A DNA stretch of 64,000 bases from NCBI GenBank assembly GCA_009731375.1, contig BJOX01000052.1, positions 1,105,675 to 1,169,674 of the forward strand. The letters are read 5' to 3'. The notes under the pieces were generated by a model. That model was not told the origin of the DNA, searched no databases, and worked only from the letters and a program-made list of their open reading frames with translations. Made by a program: the position numbers and the translations under genes. Positions 52,589 to 63,917 of this stretch are shown one piece after another (positions within the stretch are counted from its first letter, which is position 1; every line of letters begins with the position of its first letter). Source of the stretch: Paulinella micropora. Taxonomy: Eukaryota; Cercozoa; Imbricatea; Euglyphida.

Positions 52589-54505
52589 TTAGCTTCCTAT
52601 GTAGCTTCCTGTATAACCTGTCTTGCGTGTATCGTGTTTATCCAAACGGCCGTGGATAAGGTCGCGGGTAAATTGCAACCAGATGAGAGACAGTGAACAC
52701 CATACCTGTTGAATAGAATCGGTGACACGAACGAAGCGAGCCCAACAGACTTCCATGAGGGCAACCGTAGCCTTATCTCCCCATGAGCGAACATTGTTGA
52801 TGGCGTGCATGATGGCCAGCTGGATCGGCGTGTTGGAGATATGGTAGTTGATCGCAAATTTGCGTGCGAAGGTAGCTTGGTCCGGCGTCGGTATCACTGT
52901 CGGGATCGACAACGCGAACATGGTGCGGCGTGCGGGCACAGATCCGTAAGGGCGTGATAACATGTACATGTGGTAGCCCGACGTGGCGCCTGAGGTACTA
53001 GAGCGAGTGGTACGGCGGGGCGGCGAAGATTGGGATGATGTTGCATCACCCGAGGAACCCCCTGAACGGGGTGCTGGTGGTGCGCTGAGTTGTGGTTGTC
53101 CAGCGGGGTTGTCACCTTGGCCTGGCAATCTGTTGGCCTCGCCGTCGCCTTCGTTGCCGACGTTGTCTTCGGTGCCTTCGCCCGCTTTTTGTTCCCGTTC
53201 TCGTGTTCGTTCCCGTTCTCGTTCCTCTTTCCGTGCTTGTTTCGCTTCCTCCTCCCGTTCTTGTTCTTCCTCTGCAAGTTGTCGTGCCACTTCCTCGGCA
53301 CGTTCGGTAGCCTCGCGTTCTGCTTCTTCTCTTGCGATTGTTGCTGCATCTTCAGCGGCCTTGCTTTCCGTCGCCGGAGGAATGGTTGCAGGTGCAGGGA
53401 TTTCCGGGATGGTTGGAAGGGTGCTAGCGCCTGAACTGGACGCTGCTGGTGCGGGTCGCCCTGTTCCTCGTGCGGGAGTTAGTGGCTGACGTGCAGGTGT
53501 CTGTGGTGGACCAATGAGGGCCGCAATAGGTGAAGCAGTCTGGTTAAGTGCCGAACTTGAAGCGAACAAGTTAGCGTCGCAGGATTGTTCAACAAAGGGT
53601 GCATTGGATCGTTGTGGGGACGTGAGGAGCGTGTCGAGGTAAGAGGCCATGGCCAATGAACGGTTTCCCGGTTCATTCGCCCTGCCGGCGAATAGAGCGG
53701 CCCATGGTGGTACAAAGGGACGTGGTGAGGCAGGAGTCGCAGCTCGAGCGAGACGTCCAGTTCGTGGAAACGAAGAATCCGGGGACGAGAAGTGCATGTT
53801 GGATATCGGGTGCATGACGGGTGGAATAATCTGGCGGAGGGTCGGTGAGCCTGCACGAGTTGGACCCAAAGGCAACGCCGGTGTCAACGGAGTCAGCACA
53901 GCGGATGCAGGGGCCGAGGACGACGTAGAAGAGCTGCCAGCGGGCAACGAGCTAGATGAACTAGTCGATGTTGGTGCAGAAGAGCGTCCAGCAGGCAACG
54001 AACTGGATGAACCAGTCGATGTTGGCGCTGGTGCTGATGTAGTGCCAGTGGGTATACCCGAAAGTGCAGCTGCCGATGGTGGTCCTGTCAATCCAGCAGC
54101 TGAAGCAGCGGTTGGGTAGTAGTTGTGGAAGACTTCGACAGGAATCAAGTTGCCAATCTGATTCCAGTGCTTCTCTGCAGCTGCTAGCGATCCAGTAGGT
54201 CCCAGGTAATGGGCGTGGACTTCAGCGTCGGTCCAATCGGGGTTACGCAGAAGGTCTAGGCTAGCTTGAGGGGAAATGGGGACCTGGGGTAGCGATGTAG
54301 CCTTGTTCTTATGGTTCTTTCGTAGGATATCCCGTACGTCGCTCACATAGCTGGTCAATAAATCATAGATCAATTGGATAATCTGAGTGCGAGAGAGGTT
54401 GGAGTGAAGGCGAGTAGTCTTCCCAGCCTTGATTTCCTCCTGAAACTTCTTGTCGGTGCGTAGGGTATCCGGACGGGAACCCAGGATGGGGTAGGGTCCA
54501 AGCAT
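52589..54505 (-). CDS. Low-complexity 638-residue ORF, unknown
   Basis: Uninterrupted. Helical N-terminus (RTQIIQLIYDLLTSYVSDVRD), long Ser/Ala/Pro/Thr-rich middle with a repeated SSSSLPAG motif, an E/R/A-rich helix (EEAEREATERAEEVARQLAEEE), then a Ser/Pro linker, and a folded-looking C-terminus with FAINYHISNTPIQLAIMHAIN and CWARFVRVTD. No family recognised. Length and architecture could fit a host nuclear protein or a mobile-element structural protein. GC content is higher than flanks. The first ATG of the frame was used. Confidence 0.4.
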   Translation of the reverse strand: MLGPYPILGSRPDTLRTDKKFQEEIKAGKTTRLHSNLSRTQIIQLIYDLLTSYVSDVRDILRKNHKNKATSLPQVPISPQASLDLLRNPDWTDAEVHAHYLGPTGSLAAAEKHWNQIGNLIPVEVFHNYYPTAASAAGLTGPPSAAALSGIPTGTTSAPAPTSTGSSSSLPAGRSSAPTSTSSSSSLPAGSSSTSSSAPASAVLTPLTPALPLGPTRAGSPTLRQIIPPVMHPISNMHFSSPDSSFPRTGRLARAATPASPRPFVPPWAALFAGRANEPGNRSLAMASYLDTLLTSPQRSNAPFVEQSCDANLFASSSALNQTASPIAALIGPPQTPARQPLTPARGTGRPAPAASSSGASTLPTIPEIPAPATIPPATESKAAEDAATIAREEAEREATERAEEVARQLAEEEQEREEEAKQARKEERERERTREREQKAGEGTEDNVGNEGDGEANRLPGQGDNPAGQPQLSAPPAPRSGGSSGDATSSQSSPPRRTTRSSTSGATSGYHMYMLSRPYGSVPARRTMFALSIPTVIPTPDQATFARKFAINYHISNTPIQLAIMHAINNVRSWGDKATVALMEVCWARFVRVTDSIQQVWCSLSLIWLQFTRDLIHGRLDKHDTRKTGYTGSYIGS

Positions 54506-55860
54506 CGTCGCTTGTGCTCACTGTACTTAGATACTGGGTCGTCGTAACGTGACTGGTTCCACATGTAGATGTACCGGAGCAAGCCAGAACGTAGAGCAGT
54601 AGCTGAAGGGGGCGGTGTGCAGTGGAGTAGGTGTTCTCCACTCTGTAGGTCGAGGATGACCCTAAAACGACAAAACCAGACACATACTGTGTTGGTTGAC
54701 TGCATAGTGTGTATGAGGGCAGAGGGAAGCCACAAAAATGCAACGGGAGGTGAACAATCTGTCGGAAAATATGTGGTTTTGGTTACCTCTGTCTCTATAC
54801 GTCGGTGTATAGTCACTCTTGAAGGAGAGGGCTTTTCCCAATCGATCTGTCGACAGAACACACCAACTCTGTGTGTGTAGTTTTCTCTTGAGTGGAAAAA
54901 AAAATTGAATTGTGAGTTTGTATTATAACTCTTCAAGTAGGCAGATACAACGAAATCTTAATAAGAACACTATGGCTGCTTTGAGTCCTGACTCAGTGTG
55001 AGCAGGTGAAATATCAGTAAATAATAGAGAGGTCACTTCGTTTATTTACGTAATTTCGAACTCTTGGCAGGCTTGGGTGCAACGTACGGTCAAGTGCAGA
55101 ACGTAGATTGTGAGGTCTCCAGTTCTCAAACTGATAGTGTCGCGAGTCTTCAAGTTAACAGTCATCAAACTGATAGTGTCGGGTTGTTGGACTTGAAAAT
55201 TCCCCAACTTGATTTGGGAAGCTTCAAGGAGAAAATGACTGGCAACGGAAGACAGTTAGATATAGTATTTTTCCGTCCTTGTTCACAAATTTACCGTAAA
55301 GCGTGCTTCACGGGGAAATCGGGGGAAAAGGTAATACGAACAGGAAAAATGGCAATAGCTAAAAAGAACTTTGAACTGATCGTTTGAAATCATTTCTGAA
55401 CGAAATCGAAAACTTGTTAGTGAAGTCGAAACGTTGTGCAGAGGAGAATCTAATGAAACAGTCAAAAAGAGTTTGTTATCAACTGTAAAGGTTTTGGCAG
55501 GTCGTTAAGGTGCTCAGTCTGATAAGAGTCAAACTTTTTCAATATTAATATTAATTAACCATATGTATATAAAAGCGTAGCCTGACTGTCCTGCCAGGTT
55601 CCTTAGTGGTGCTGTCATACTAGCATAAATTTCAATACACCATTCAACAGTTCATGAGAAAATAAAAACATTTCACTATCATGATTGTAACTTTTTATGA
55701 ACATGCCGCGTTCAGGAGCTACGTTCTCCTAAAGTTCATGCCAAGTGCACTTGAAAAAATCAGCGTAGTCAGGTACTTTTGTCGAAAAATTTCCACGCAA
55801 AGGCTGAATTATTAACACTGGCAAAAAGTGTCTAGCCTAACTAATTATCTTTTCCTCGCA

Positions 55861-56156
55861 ATGACTGTGCAAAAAATGGAAGACGAACTGCGGCACTCTC
55901 GTTCAGAGGTAATTTCTTTTTCCTTTTTCATTTTTTTCCATGTTTTTCCACACACACATTTCATACATGTTTGCAAACACATTCTTGGTTTTTTTTTCTG
56001 TTTGCACAGGTGTACTACATGCAACAAGCACGACCCATCTCGCCGGTCCCTCACCTCGGCGTGGCGGACACAGAGGCATTCGTCATCGCTGCTGGCTTCC
56101 AACTCACCCACCCATCTGGGAAGAGACTACACAGCGGACCTTCGACACGATTTTAA
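55861..56156 (+). CDS. Small two-exon gene, 64 residues
   Basis: Exon 1 55861-55908 (16 codons, MTVQKMEDELRHSRSE), intron 55909-56009 (GTAATT...TTTGCACAG, T-rich), exon 2 56010-56156 ending in TAA. Phase 0 junction gives a continuous 64-residue protein. Splice sites and polypyrimidine tract look genuine. No known domain. Upstream in-frame sequence before the ATG is short. Confidence 0.4.
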
Positions 56157-56192
56157 TATAGTTTTTAGAAAGATATATAGCGAGAGAGGAAG

Positions 56193-56948
56193 TTGGAGAG
56201 AGAGAGAGAAAAAAAAGAGAGAGAGTGTAAGAAAAATAGCAGCCCCCCCCCTCACGCGCACAACTACAAAAACAACAAGCCAAACCCTTCATCAACAAAC
56301 ACACCCCACATCTCCTCACCCCACAACAGCTCACAACACCCAACTCACGCACTGATAGTGTCAGCAAAGGGTGCGTTGCGACTAATTAAGCAAGTGTTGA
56401 CTTTTAGTGGCCAGCCAGAGGTAGAGAATAAGTTTTATAGATGTGAGGTAGTGGATCAGTACACAACTCAAAAGAGAGTATCGTCAGTGAAAGAGTGGGT
56501 GAAGAAATGTCTAGCGAGAGAAATGAGAAAAGACAAAACACACATCCAAACTTTTGAAACAGCACAACTTGTTTTGTGTGTTATGTCTGTGCTTTGCATG
56601 CTATGTTTCCTCGTGTTGACAGATCTTTTTTTGTGGATGAAGAGATTCAGAAAGAGTGAGATGCATCAATTTTCATGCACACTTGCCACTTTTCCTTATG
56701 GTAGACGTAAGAAAGAGAGTGAGAGACGAAGAGAGATTAGAGTGTGTAGGTGTGGTAGAAGAGAGGAAGCAAGTGAGAAGGTGGTGTATGGTATAGAGGA
56801 CGTGGGTAGCACTATGTTGATTTTCAGTGAGGGTGAGTTTGAGAGTGTGTGTCAAGCAATGTGTTCCCGACACCAAGCACAAAATCAAAATCCACACTCA
56901 CATCCCACATCAACAACAATTTTTCGCACTTGTCTTTTTTGTAAATAG
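56193..56948 (+). CDS. Hypothetical ORF with one membrane segment
   Basis: 251 codons. Charged start, Asn/Thr/Pro-rich segment, then a strongly hydrophobic stretch (LVLCVMSVLCMLCFLVLTDL) near residue 130 followed by a basic region, suggesting one transmembrane helix. First residues derive from an (GA)n tract, so the real start may be internal. No family recognised; could be chance. Confidence 0.25.
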   Translation: MEREREKKERECKKNSSPPPHAHNYKNNKPNPSSTNTPHISSPHNSSQHPTHALIVSAKGALRLIKQVLTFSGQPEVENKFYRCEVVDQYTTQKRVSSVKEWVKKCLAREMRKDKTHIQTFETAQLVLCVMSVLCMLCFLVLTDLFLWMKRFRKSEMHQFSCTLATFPYGRRKKESERRREIRVCRCGRREEASEKVVYGIEDVGSTMLIFSEGEFESVCQAMCSRHQAQNQNPHSHPTSTTIFRTCLFCK

Positions 56949-57719
56949 TCAGTCTATCATAATATTATATATTACTGTATATAACAAGTTAGAGTCTCCT
57001 TTTGTAATCATGAAGTTAGAAATAATTCAAATTCCTGGGAAGGCAGTTTAACTGTAGTTAGATTAAGGGATAGCACATGAGGGGTGCGAAAGCTCTTCTA
57101 CCGATGTCACACTTCTTACAAGTGACTAAGCGTGTCGGGTGCGTGAATCACGCGTACCTATGATATGGGCAGGTGCATACTGCTTCCAATGGGACAACCC
57201 TGTTAGCGGAGCCAATGTATCTACTTCTACGAGAGAGAGAGAGGGAGTCGATAGTAGATAGGTGTAATATATAATAATTTAATTTTTCATTATTTTTAAC
57301 TAATATATATTTCCACAGACTTGAAGGATTATCTTTAATTATGTCACAGTTTGTACCTAATCTAAAGTAATCAGGGGAAGTGTTAGGTAATATGTTGGTA
57401 ACTAATATCTCCATGTATTTAACCGGGTTATACGGTTAGATCCCGTATCAGAACAATTAATGCCAATCCACCTTTGTGGACCGAGTGGGTATATCTGCAC
57501 CCAGAAAGTTTGTCCAGTTATTGTTCCGTTCTTAATACCATTCGTTTCAGTCGTCCGTTACTTTTGGACGTGGAATAATCATTGGAGTCATTCTTCGGCA
57601 TATCGTAAGTCATTAGACTTTGTCAGCGGGACCTGCGTACGGAAGCAAGTTTTGCAGGTCCTCGCACAACTGTCGACCATGACAGTCCCAAGTAGCTACT
57701 GTCGAGGACAACAAAAGGA

Positions 57720-58290
57720 GAGGAAAGAGAAAAAGGAGAAGGAAAAGAAGGAGAAGAAGAACAAAGTGGAGAAGCAGAAAAAAGAATGTCTCTGCTCCCT
57801 CTCTTTCTCCCTCCTCCTCCCTCCTTTCCTACTACTTCTCCTCCTCCTCCTGTTCCTCCTCCTTCTGCTATTCCTTCCCTTCCTTCTCTTCCTTCAGTTA
57901 CTGCTGCCTCTCCTCCAATTTCTACTGCTGCTACCAATCTGCTACCAATACTACCACTGCTGCTGCTCATGCTAGTATTGCTCAGAAGAATGGTAGCAAG
58001 CAGCAGCAGTATTAGTATTAGTATTAGTAGTAGTAGTAGAAGCAATTATTAGTGGCAGTAATCAATGGTAGTAGTTATTGGTAGTAACTTAGTAAGCTTA
58101 TTTAGCAACAAGTGGTAGTAGCAGAAGACGAAGAAGGAAGAAGAAGAAGAAGAAGAAGAAGAAAAGAGGAGAAGAAGGAAGAAAACAAACAAACAAACAA
58201 ACAAACAAAAAAAAAAAAAAAGAGAGAGAGAAGAGAAGAAAAAGAGACGAAAGAAAAAAAGAGAGAGAAGGAAGAAGAAGAAAAAGAAAA
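57720..58290. repeat. Low-complexity (AAG)n/(CCT)n/(AGT)n tract
   Basis: Purine-rich AAG/GAA blocks (57720-57785, 58128-58290) with pyrimidine-rich CTCCTC and AGTAGT blocks between. ORFs on both strands are homopolymeric translations. Confidence 0.9.
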
Positions 58291-58417
58291 AAGGTTTCTA
58301 GACCAACCCGTGAGACGGCAGTAGCTTTTAAAGCAGACACTGTGAATGAAGACAATTGAAACTTCGAAGCTTGGAATGTTACAACTAGAAGAAGGAATAA
58401 TATCGGCCGACACCAAA

Positions 58418-59256
58418 TTAGGCGTCAGGATCTTCCTTCAAGCCCTTAGCCGTCAAAGCTACCTTGCGTGCAAGAAGGAGAAATGGATAGAGTGCTTTGG
58501 ATCGATCAGGTCCGCCAAACAGTGGTCTCAACACCTGGAGCAAAGGATCACTGGGTTTCATACGCACACAAAGCCAGTTAATGGCTTGGGATCCATGGAA
58601 AATGTCATTTCCGTCAATTAGTACAGCGCCAGTCGCCACGTCAAAGCCGCGAGATTTCAGCCAGGCGCGGAGGTGACCATCTGCCCGTCCGTCTCGAATC
58701 TGCAAACCCGAAATTCCCCCGACCAATTCACTACGCTGCGCGAAATGATTACAGAAAGGACAGCCTCCATCATAAACTAAAATCGGCGGTGACTTGCCTG
58801 CAGTGACACAATTTGAAAAATGGAGACGACTTGCCAAAAAAAAGAAGGAAGGTGCATTTGAATGCTATCATTGGCTTGCCTTCAAAATGCTCAGAGAAAT
58901 CCATCCAAGCATCTGCAAACGCACCGTCCTCAAGAACTACAGATACGATGCGCCATGAGGCGTCCTGTAAGCACAACATGCATGCACCTGCACCTCATGT
59001 TCAACGAAAATAATCCTACATGACGCTTCGCGGTTTTCAGCTTATCCTTGGCAACTGAAGGAGGCCAGACAATCAGCTTGCCCTGGAGCACGTCACCTAA
59101 ACACACGGAGTCAGCTTAAGTCTTATGTTCGCATGCACATGATCTTACTAGAGTTGCCAGTCACAACGGCCAGTGTGGAAGTGCTTCGTTTCGCACCATA
59201 CACCCAGCCAGTTTGCAGGCTGTATGCGCTCCTGCACCATTCCAATCCCCTTTGGT
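58418..59256 (-). CDS. Four-exon gene ending in a DUF393 (DCC-type) thiol-oxidoreductase domain
   Basis: Exons on the minus strand: 59256-59149, 59096-59020, 58964-58880, 58797-58418. All phases join. Exon 4 holds ILVYDGGCPFCNHF (CxxC centre), RDGRADGHLRAWLKSRG, VLIDGNDIFHGSQAINWL and YPFLLLARK, the DUF393/DCC fold order. Exons 1-3 encode an unrecognised N-terminal part (KLIVWPPSV, WRIVSVVLEDGAFADAW). The third intron (58798-58879) uses a GC donor (G|GCAAGC) with acceptor TGCAG. Without it, the CxxC exon joins in phase only by this splice. Family role: disulphide/thiol redox, often in bacteria and plastid-bearing eukaryotes. Upstream exons beyond 59256 are likely. Confidence 0.6.
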
Positions 59257-60004
59257 CTGCGACGAATAAGAAAACAGAAAGCACTGCACGAATAGGCAGT
59301 GACAGCAAAGAAAGACTCTTCAAGCACACAACGACATCATGTCCTTTGATTCCTCGCAAAATGGAGGGGACAGAAGGCAGTACCCCGCAGTTAGATCAAT
59401 GGGAATGGCATCATGAGAATAAAAGAAGAGTGCGGAAGGCTTCTCCTCAGCCTGTGTGTGAAAGGCCCAAGGGTCACGCTGTACTAAGACATCCTGCACG
59501 TCAACTAACACAGAAAACAAAGCAACGTCCAATCTCACAACTGTGTGTGTGTGTGTGTGTGTGAAACAGGTCGAACTACGAAGTGAAGCACCGTATTTGG
59601 GACGAACAGCAGTCCGGCTGATAACTAGTGTGCCCAAAAGAATCCCAAGAAATCCTGGACAAGAAGAGAAATTGATTTACACACGACGCCTATCAACATA
59701 CCTACGTTGCCTGTCCGTAGCATAGGCTCACCCTACATGAGCAAATTATTCCAGTATACGAATAGAGAACAAAAGAAAGTGAATCCAACGACGAGTGAAC
59801 GAAACACATGACCATAGGACACCAGCTGCATAGCTTCAAAGGGGCAAATGTGGTCAAAAAACGAGAAGCAACAGCAGTGCTAGAGGTAGTAGCTACAGCA
59901 ACACCATCAGCAGTATTATGACTATTATTACTGTTAGTATTATCAATATTATTATGGAGGAACATGTCCAGGATCTGCATCTGATGCCATAGTCTGAGAA
60001 AGGC

Positions 60005-60058
<54 letters not shown>

Positions 60059-60337
60059 GGACACCGTGATAGCCCAGTGGTCAAGTTCTACCATCTGGGC
60101 CCTGTCGCCAGTTCGATTCCCGTCGGTGCCACCAGTATTTTCATTGAACATACCGGTCTATTTCTGGACCAGTATTTTCATTGAACATACCGGCCCGTCT
60201 GGAAGTGTTGGAACTGCCCTTGCGGGGGTGTCATTAGAGCTTATCGTCAATTCTTCGTACTCCCCTCACGGGTGAGACGATGGAGGCGCATGTGCAGAAA
60301 TGCATCAGCCATTGACAGAGAAGCACTATTATTATTA

Positions 60338-60372
<35 letters not shown>
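60059..60372 (+). mobile_element. tRNA-derived SINE with (ATT)n tail
   Basis: Head at 60059-60131 has box A (TAGCCCAGTGG) and box B (AGTTCGATTCC) plus terminal pairing GACACCG/CGGTGCC. Body follows (CGTCTGGAAGTGTTGGAACT, CTCACGGGTGAGACG hairpin, AAATGCATCAGCCATTGACA) and ends in (ATT)n. Copies or parts recur at 61758, 62021 and 63918. Pol III-driven retroposon; a functional tRNA is unlikely (anticodon arm does not pair well). Confidence 0.8.
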
Positions 60373-60382
60373 GTCTGCCAAA

Positions 60383-60749
60383 ATGTTATGGATGGGGTTT
60401 TGAAGCAGTTCTAGCCGCCATGCTTGGTGTATGCACTTGCACATTCGGCGACGTTTTGCAAGAGGTTACTGGAACTGCGGAGTAACCTTGGCTTAGTGCG
60501 GTCTTGCCCTCAGGAGCTCCATCGGTGGCCTTGCTTACCAGTCGAGAGACTGGCCAGCAAAGGGCATTGGAGGACCTCGAACAAGGGTATTGGAGGCTTA
60601 TGTCCGGACACGGATCGTGCCATGCAGCTGCATCAGTACGCCTTAGAGAAACAATATTATTATTATTATTACTATTATTATCATTATTATTATGATTATG
60701 ATTATGATTATGATTATGATTATTATTATTATTATCATCATCATCATTA

Positions 60750-60786
<37 letters not shown>

Positions 60787-60805
60787 CATTATTATTATTA
60801 TTATT
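60383..60805 (+). mobile_element. Second SINE-like module with (ATT)n tail
   Basis: Begins near GGATGGGGTTTTGAAGCAGT; the same start recurs at about 60956 (GGGTGGGGTTTCGAGGCAGC), both continuing GCTTGGTGTATGCACTTGCA. Ends in long ATT/ATC repeats (60655-60805). It lacks the tRNA-like head at this locus. Likely a related SINE 3' body or separate family. Confidence 0.55.
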
Positions 60806-61018
60806 CAGCCCAATGGCCTCAAGGCGTTAAACTGTGACGACAACTCATAACCCTTTGGTGGTAGATGCTGGGGAGGAGGGTCGTTGCGCGCGTAAAAGAT
60901 CTTAAACTCCGCATATGCTGGTTGATAGCCCAGGACCCAGCAGACACCAGATTGTTATGGGTGGGGTTTCGAGGCAGCTCTAGCAACCGCGCTTGGTGTA
61001 TGCACTTGCACATTCGGT

Positions 61019-61757
61019 NNNNNNNNNNNNNNNNNNNNNNNNNNNNNNNNNNNNNNNNNNNNNNNNNNNNNNNNNNNNNNNNNNNNNNNNNNNNNNNNNN
61101 NNNNNNNNNNNNNNNNNNNNNNNNNNNNNNNNNNNNNNNNNNNNNNNNNNNNNNNNNNNNNNNNNNNNNNNNNNNNNNNNNNNNNNNNNNNNNNNNNNNN
61201 NNNNNNNNNNNNNNNNNNNNNNNNNNNNNNNNNNNNNNNNNNNNNNNNNNNNNNNNNNNNNNNNNNNNNNNNNNNNNNNNNNNNNNNNNNNNNNNNNNNN
61301 NNNNNNNNNNNNNNNNNNNNNNNNNNNNNNNNNNNNNNNNNNNNNNNNNNNNNNNNNNNNNNNNNNNNNNNNNNNNNNNNNNNNNNNNNNNNNNNNNNNN
61401 NNNNNNNNNNNNNNNNNNNNNNNNNNNNNNNNNNNNNNNNNNNNNNNNNNNNNNNNNNNNNNNNNNNNNNNNNNNNNNNNNNNNNNNNNNNNNNNNNNNN
61501 NNNNNNNNNNNNNNNNNNNNNNNNNNNNNNNNNNNNNNNNNNNNNNNNNNNNNNNNNNNNNNNNNNNNNNNNNNNNNNNNNNNNNNNNNNNNNNNNNNNN
61601 NNNNNNNNNNNNNNNNNNNNNNNNNNNNNNNNNNNNNNNNNNNNNNNNNNNNNNNNNNNNNNNNNNNNNNNNNNNNNNNNNNNNNNNNNNNNNNNNNNNN
61701 NNNNNNNNNNNNNNNNNNNNNNNNNNNNNNNNNNNNNNNNNNNNNNNNNNNNNNNNN
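61019..61757. other. 739-N assembly gap
   Basis: Gap between two SINE copies. Other gaps: 2616-2625, 4917-4926, 9000-9009, 40191-40423, 41574-41679, 43319-43328, 44590-45330, 49504-49545, 62190-62254, 63650-63663. Confidence 1.
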
Positions 61758-61843
61758 CTATCGTCAATTCTTCGTACTCCCCTCACGGGTGAGACGATGG
61801 AGGCGCATGTGCAGAAATGCATCAGCCATTGACAGAGAAGCAC

Positions 61844-61895
<52 letters not shown>
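61758..61895 (+). mobile_element. SINE 3' fragment with (ATT)n
   Basis: Matches 60246-60345 of the first SINE base for base where read (CTATCGTCAATTCTTCGTAC onwards), then (ATT)n to about 61893. Confidence 0.85.
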
Positions 61896-61896
<1 letters not shown>

Positions 61897-62020
61897 GCCA
61901 GTCGAGTCTTTGGAGCGGAGCCGCGCCACCGAACGGCCCCGTGATACCAATGGAGGCACATGTCCGACAGGATCAAAGGCCAAGTGACTGATATTATTAT
62001 TATTATCATTACTACTAAGT

Positions 62021-62189
62021 GGCACCGCGATAGCCCAGTGGTTAAGGTCTACCATCTGGGACCTGTCGCCAGTTCGATTCCCGTCGGTGCCAGTATTTTC
62101 AAAGGATATTTTCTTTGAAAGTATTGGTCTGTCTGGAAGGCTTGGAGCTGCCTTGCGGGGGTGTCAGTAGAGCCTATCGTCAAATCTTC
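62021..62189 (+). mobile_element. SINE copy with intact tRNA-like head
   Basis: 62021-62092 has a perfect 7-bp end pairing GGCACCG/CGGTGCC, box A TAGCCCAGTGG and box B GTTCGATTCC; body continues to the gap at 62190. It is preceded by (ATT)n. Confidence 0.75.
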
Positions 62190-62254
62190 NNNNNNNNNNN
62201 NNNNNNNNNNNNNNNNNNNNNNNNNNNNNNNNNNNNNNNNNNNNNNNNNNNNNN

Positions 62255-62255
62255 G

Positions 62256-62310
<55 letters not shown>
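62255..62310. repeat. Poly-G tract
   Basis: Over 50 consecutive G next to a 65-N gap; probably the cause of the gap. ORFs of poly-Gly/poly-Pro are artefacts. Confidence 0.95.
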
Positions 62311-62312
<2 letters not shown>

Positions 62313-62331
62313 AATGGAAATTGTGTGCCCC

Positions 62332-62990
62332 CCAACCCCACCCGCAAATCGGCATCCCTGTCGGAATAACTCATGGTTTGTGGGAACGAGGAGGAGTTGG
62401 GAGCTCATATTTGCAGGTGGCTAGCCCCAGACTCGATCTTGATGCTGGTTTTTTTGGAATTTACACAAATATTTGCGTCAGGGGAGGGTCCTGAACGCCA
62501 AAATTGATTGTTTTTTTAAGCCTATTTTCTGCAACCCCTGTCGGAATAAATCATAATTTTTGGGAACCAGGAGTTGTGAGCTCAAATTTGCAGGGTGGCT
62601 AGCCCCAGACTTGATGTTGATGCTGGTACAATTTTTTTGGAACTCGCGCAAATATTTGCGTTAGGGGTGTGTCCTGAATGTCTAATTCCTTGTTTTTTTT
62701 AAGCGTATTTTCTGAACCCCTGTCCCTATAACTCATAGTCTGTGGGAACCAGGAGGAGGGGAGCTCATATTGACAGGGTGGCTAGCCCCAAACTCGATCT
62801 TGATGCTGGCATAATTTTTCTTGGAATTCACACAGTTTGCGTTAGGGAGTGTCCTGAATGCCAAATTTCCTTGTTTTTCCCGCACCCCTGTCCCTATAAA
62901 TCATGGTTTGTGTGACCCAGGAGTTGGGCGCTCAAATTTGCAGGATGGCTAGCCGCAGACTCGATGTTGACGCTGATGTATATTTTTTGG
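62332..62990. repeat. Tandem repeat, four units of about 170-185 bp
   Basis: Units marked by ACCCCTGTC(GG/CC)..ATAA.TCAT at about 62350, 62535, 62718 and 62886, each followed by GGGAACCAGGAG, TTTGCAGGGTGGCTAGCCC and a TTGATGCTGG segment. Imperfect tandem satellite. Confidence 0.8.
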
Positions 62991-63009
62991 AATTCACGCA
63001 AATTTTATC

Positions 63010-63600
63010 GAACGTACCCTGTCGACGGGGAAGGGGGGGTCCGGGGGCCCTAACCCCGGGGACCAAGCCCTGAAATTGTACATACCACACGCGAATTAGC
63101 CGGCACCAAAACGAATGGCTGAGAATGCTCCAAGGCTCTAAGAGTGGTGCCAGAAGGGGTTATGCCGATTACCTCCGGCATTTGAACGTAGTCGACTGTG
63201 GAAAGGGGGGTTCCGGGGGGCCCTCCACCCCGGGAACCCAAGCCCTGTAATTGTACGTACCCGAAGCGAAATTGCCGGCGCCAAAATTAATTGCTGAGAA
63301 TGCCCCAAGGCTCCCAAAGTTGTGCCAGAAGGGTTGAGAGGCTGATTTTTTTTAAATTTTCACAACCTCGGGACGCGCTCTAGGTAGTGAACCAGTTGAA
63401 AAAGAGATTTACGAAGATTTTGGCAAAGGAGTGCCAAAATGAATGGCTGAGAATGCTCCAAGCCCTAAGATTTGTGCCACAGGGGCTTACAGGCTGATTC
63501 TTTATGTTTTGGCAAGCTTGGCACGAGCACTTTATAGGGATATAGTTGATATTATGAGTTTCGAATGTAATGACAAAGTAGTGCCAAAATGAATGACAGG
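63010..63600. repeat. Second tandem repeat family
   Basis: GGTCCGGGGG...CCCCGGG followed by AAGCCCTG(A/T)AATTGTAC and GCTGAGAATGC(T/C)CCAAGGC recurs at about 63035 and 63207; the GAGAATGC and GTGCCA(A/G)A parts recur again at about 63450 and 63580. Diverged units. Confidence 0.7.
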
Positions 63601-63663
63601 AAAAGCGACGAGGGAAATAGGGGGGGGGGGGGGGGGGGGGGAAGTGCCGNNNNNNNNNNNNNN

Positions 63664-63700
<37 letters not shown>

Positions 63701-63881
63701 GGGAGTACATAGGCCATCGGTCCTTTCCATGGGCTGATTGGTATAAAGCTCCTAGAGTAATGTTCTATGCCGTCACTTCCTTTATTCCACCGATTGGTGT
63801 GGAGACTTTCCTTATGGAATGGAGGACTGGATGCACACGGCCTTTTGGCTCAGCAATTGGCAGGAGATACACTATTATTAC

Positions 63882-63917
<36 letters not shown>

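Noticed and set aside
57623-58045. Gly/Glu-rich and Leu-rich ORFs
   Set aside because: Low-complexity CCT/AGT/AAG tracts.
59221-59260. GDWNGAGAHT, identical to a glutamine synthetase motif
   Set aside because: It occurs in a frame that soon stops and matches nothing further. The in-phase exon of the DUF393 gene uses another frame of the same bases, so the match is coincidental.
60059-60131. tRNA gene
   Set aside because: Promoter boxes and ends pair, but the anticodon arm is poor and the head is repeated with SINE bodies and ATT tails.
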